Shown: one piece after another, positions 60,901-62,595 of the stretch
How the letters are laid out: the number at the start of each line of letters is the position of its first letter
Position numbering within the stretch: position 1 is the stretch's first letter
DNA from: Solitalea longa
GTDB lineage: Bacteria; Bacteroidota; Bacteroidia; Sphingobacteriales; Sphingobacteriaceae
Direction: 5' to 3'
Length of the DNA: 62,595 nucleotides
Assembly (NCBI RefSeq): GCF_002920915.1
Contig: NZ_PQVF01000018.1
Coordinates: 1 to 62,595 of the forward strand
Position numbers and translations under genes: made by a program
Notes under the pieces: generated by a model
The model's database searches: none
Seen by the model: the letters and a program-made list of their open reading frames with translations, nothing else
What the model was told of the DNA's origin: nothing

Positions 60901-62595
60901 ACCATGCTGCGGCTCAGCTCCAGGCTTCAATACAAATGTCAATTGATCCCCATCATCATCAGTGACGATCAATTGATCTTCAACGGGTGTATCTTCAGTA
61001 GATTCATACTGTATCGAAGAATCAGCTACAGGGGCATCATTCACCGAATTGACGGTGATGGTCACTGATTGTTCCTCGCTGCACAATTGAGGCAGACCAT
61101 TATCGCAGGCCTGATAACTAAAGCTGGCCGTACCACTAAAGTCAGCTGCAGGGGTAAAGCTAAAGCTGCCATCGGCATTCAATAGTAAGGTTCCTTCCTC
61201 CGGAGGCAGATCGTTTATTAATACCGCTGTAAGTACATCTCCATCTATATCGCTGGCAGCCGGTGCATCCGTCAGCACATTGCCCGTTTGCGTGCCGCCA
61301 TCTTCATCCATTGTATAGCTATGATCCGCGGCTGCCGGCGCATCGTTTACCGGACTAATAGTAATGTTAATGAGCTGCGAAACCGTGCCTCCATGACCAT
61401 CTGACACCTGAATTTCAAAACTGTCGCTGCCGTTATAATTTGCTAAAGGAAGGTAGCTGAAGGATCCATCGGCTTGCAGCGTCAGTGTTCCAGTGCCGGG
61501 TGCTGTCTGCACGCTGAAGGTTAACAGATCTCCATCTACATCCGTCGCTTTAAACACGCCCGTCAGCTCGGTGTCTTCATCGATTGTAAACGGACCGGCT
61601 GGTTCTATTACCGGCGCATCGTTCACCGGGTTCACCAAAACATGCACATGGATCAGCGTGGTGGCCCCGGCGGCATCTTTGATCTGCACCTGGAAATGAT
61701 CATCCTTATTATAACCTCCCGCCGGAGTGTAGGTATATTCAAGGGTACTGGTGGTACCGCTATGGCTGGTGTTACCCAGCACAACCGTGCCGTGCGCAGA
61801 CTGGGTCTCCAAAGTAAAAGTCAACACTTCACCATCGGCATCATCAGCGGTTAGCTGGCCATTGAAGACTACATTTTCATCCGTAGCAATGGATATCGGA
61901 CTCACTGCTGTTGGAGCATCATTAACCGGCATTACGGTTATATTCACTGAAATAACAACGCTGCCACCATTGCCATCGCTCACCCTGGCCGTAAAGGAAT
62001 CATCGCCATGGTAATTGGCTGCAGGCACATACGTAAATGAACCATCGGCAGCAACCGTAACTGTTCCATTTGCTGGATCGGAGGCTTTACTGAACGTGAG
62101 TACATCTCCGTCGGCATCGCTGGCGACCAACTGATCTTCAACCGGCGTATCTTCATTGATTTCATACTGTACCGGTGAGGTAGCTACAGGGGCATCATTC
62201 ACCGGACTTACGGTGATGGTCACTGATTGCTCCTCGCTGCACAATTGAGGCTGACCATTATCACAGGCCTGATAACTAAAGCTAACCGTACCACTAAAGT
62301 CAGCTGCCGGGATAAAGCTAAAGCTACCGTCGGCATTCAATAGTAAGGTTCCTGCCTCCGGAGGCAGATCGTTTATTAATACCGCTGTAAGTACATCTCC
62401 ATCTATATCGCTGGCAGCCGGTGCATCCGTCAGCACATTGCCTGTTTGCGTGCCGTCATCTTCATCCATTGTATAGCTATGATCAGCGGCTGCCGGCGCA
62501 TCGTTTACCGGACTAATAGTAATGTTAATGAGCTGAGAAACCGTGCCTCCATGACCATCTGACACCTGAATTTCAAAACTGTCGCTGCCGTTATA
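57916..62595 (-). CDS. giant cadherin-like (VCBS/Ig) tandem-repeat surface protein, 5' partial
   Basis: The reading frame is open to the right edge, so the N-terminus is missing; 1559 residues are visible. Counting from the edge there is one partial and then 14 complete modules of 90-100 residues. Each opens with a variant of VNDAPVA and contains (D/N)EDTP, ATDxDGDxLTF, xADGSFxYTP and DSFxVxVxDGxGG. These are Ca-binding cadherin-like/VCBS domains. A DUF11 domain follows (VDLQITKTASITKVDLNQ) and then a CHU_C type IX sorting domain (VANVFTPNGDGINDTFTI, QVFNRWGAEIYKS, LPEGTYFYTLRI). Two modules of a divergent, Cys-containing type (YQACDNGxPQLCSEE) mark an internal duplication. Probably a long surface adhesin. 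Confidence 0.9.
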   Translation of the reverse strand, partial: YNGSDSFEIQVSDGHGGTVSQLINITISPVNDAPAAADHSYTMDEDDGTQTGNVLTDAPAASDIDGDVLTAVLINDLPPEAGTLLLNADGSFSFIPAADFSGTVSFSYQACDNGQPQLCSEEQSVTITVSPVNDAPVATSPVQYEINEDTPVEDQLVASDADGDVLTFSKASDPANGTVTVAADGSFTYVPAANYHGDDSFTARVSDGNGGSVVISVNITVMPVNDAPTAVSPISIATDENVVFNGQLTADDADGEVLTFTLETQSAHGTVVLGNTSHSGTTSTLEYTYTPAGGYNKDDHFQVQIKDAAGATTLIHVHVLVNPVNDAPVIEPAGPFTIDEDTELTGVFKATDVDGDLLTFSVQTAPGTGTLTLQADGSFSYLPLANYNGSDSFEIQVSDGHGGTVSQLINITISPVNDAPAAADHSYTMDEDGGTQTGNVLTDAPAASDIDGDVLTAVLINDLPPEEGTLLLNADGSFSFTPAADFSGTASFSYQACDNGLPQLCSEEQSVTITVNSVNDAPVADSSIQYESTEDTPVEDQLIVTDDDGDQLTFVLKPGAEPQHGIVSLTIDGAFVYNPTANYNGTDTFTVIVSDGQGGNIEIIINIQIDPVNDSPVAVSPIALTTDEDNPVSGQITVSDVDGDTLSYLSSEPVNGSVIVNPDGSFTYTPKQDYFGKDSLVVTITDGNGGNAVVKVYIEVNPVNDSPVAITPIELQTNKNIAVGSNLSATDPEEDTLMYSVAANPQQGSLIVNADGSFIYTPNAGFVGVDHFSAFVDDGNGGTASIQVNINVLPINNSPRATLIQAFTVNEDEVLSATVEASDVDGDALNFVILTPASNGQLQLNQQTGAFIYTPNKDYNGTDQFSVNIDDGNEGLIQVLVNISIIPVNDVPIAVTPVSETLEEDGSLSSSVSATDADDDLLTYSINTVPLHGDILINDDATYTYTPFADFNGTDSFIVTVDDGNGGNAQITVQLEITPDNDTPVAQNISLITDEDIQLTGTLTATDVDGDPLAFTVISEAANGLFELSQNGDYTYIPYSNFNGADSVSMQVNDGNGGLASFKVYIEIRSVYDPPIAFEMSFVMDENETLNNKLDGISVDNNPLTFEVITSTQNGIVQVNADGSFTYTPNPNFNGSDSFKVRVKDDKGGSDEFTVSILINPVNSPPETATPINLTINEDTPYAGKFIAVDPEGDPITFVIGAVVPEHGTLTVNSDGSYLYAPAKDYTGSDTFTARVQDDKGGLSTIAVNITIVPVNDAPVSSNLAYDVLFNEARTLNISENVSDIDGPLPLVYSVSTAPQHGTITQMETGNPVYTPDLNYAGPDTFAYTVCDSFSPEACTTSTVEITVKKGLVDLQITKTASITKVDLNQALSFNLLVKNSDNVNAATQVTVIDTLPEGFSYVSANATLGNVTITGSNIVTWEISSLAAQQSAQLTIDVTAVQGGDFINSATVTAIESEANPSDNKSSVSVEVFGFKVANVFTPNGDGINDTFTINGVEDFDSELQVFNRWGAEIYKSKPYKNDWNGSDLPEGTYFYTLRIKNKQGNTKVYSGYITILR
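60970..62595 (-). repeat. 1158-bp intragenic super-repeat in the cadherin-like gene
   Basis: The stretch 60970-61437 recurs at 62128-62595 with only scattered mismatches. The offset is 1158 bp, exactly 386 codons or four modules. Copy boundaries fade at the left ends, and the right copy is cut by the window edge, so the duplication may be longer. Other modules in the gene are diverged from each other, so this pair is recent. Confidence 0.85.

Noticed and set aside
57916-62595. Possible CRISPR or satellite array from the regular spacing
   Set aside because: The periodicity is at protein level (90-100 residue modules) in one continuous reading frame; spacers and short identical DNA repeats are absent.

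Overview
The window looks like chromosome from a free-living member of the Bacteroidota, most likely of the Sphingobacteriales/Solitalea-Pedobacter type (inference). The DNA is A+T-rich. Upstream regions carry the Bacteroidota promoter pattern (-33 TTG/TTTG, 19-20 nt, -7 TAnnTTTG), and Shine-Dalgarno sequences are nearly absent. The gene content also fits: type IX secretion (CHU_C) cargo, a TonB receptor with a carboxypeptidase-regulatory domain, a DUF5686 protein, DUF4412 and YceI proteins, and a 7TMR-DISM kinase.

Left edge (1-950): no protein gene. Three tandem minus-strand promoters and a boxA-like motif point off the left edge and look like the leader of an rRNA operon. Then come two convergent Stealth-family sugar-phosphate transferases (957-2910), a run of small minus-strand genes (CoA-binding, DinB, hypothetical) behind a FAD-dependent dehydrogenase, and a lemA-TPM-TPM envelope cluster.

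8-18 kb: dnaA with two DnaA boxes upstream, a methylmalonyl-CoA mutase catalytic subunit, an IscA/ErpA-type Fe-S carrier, an ABC permease, and the nucleotide-sugar operon ugd-galE-rfbB. 18-30 kb: an orphan hybrid histidine kinase with four PAS-like domains, ferrochelatase, a TonB receptor, a glycosyltransferase-ispH pair, and a pnuC-NadR-kinase NAD-salvage pair.

30-45 kb: asd, a lamin-tail surface protein, a decayed CAP-domain pseudogene, an SDR-type threonine dehydrogenase, a cluster of unknown membrane proteins, a BrkB/YihY protein, a DUF5686 protein, glycine C-acetyltransferase, an MBL hydrolase, DUF4412 and two YceI paralogues. Threonine dehydrogenase, Kbl and (at 51-54 kb) GcvP together give a route from threonine to glycine to one-carbon units, with the genes scattered rather than in one operon.

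45-49 kb is the most unusual module. A 7TMR-DISM sensor kinase and its overlapping LuxR-type regulator are flanked on both sides by two paralogous, cysteine-rich secreted proteins of no family I recognise. The right end (54-62.6 kb) carries two convergent giant secreted proteins with CHU_C sorting domains: a beta-helix/SprB-like protein and a cadherin-like repeat protein that runs off the right edge and contains a recent 1158-bp internal duplication.

No tRNA, complete rRNA, insertion sequence, prophage or CRISPR array is visible.
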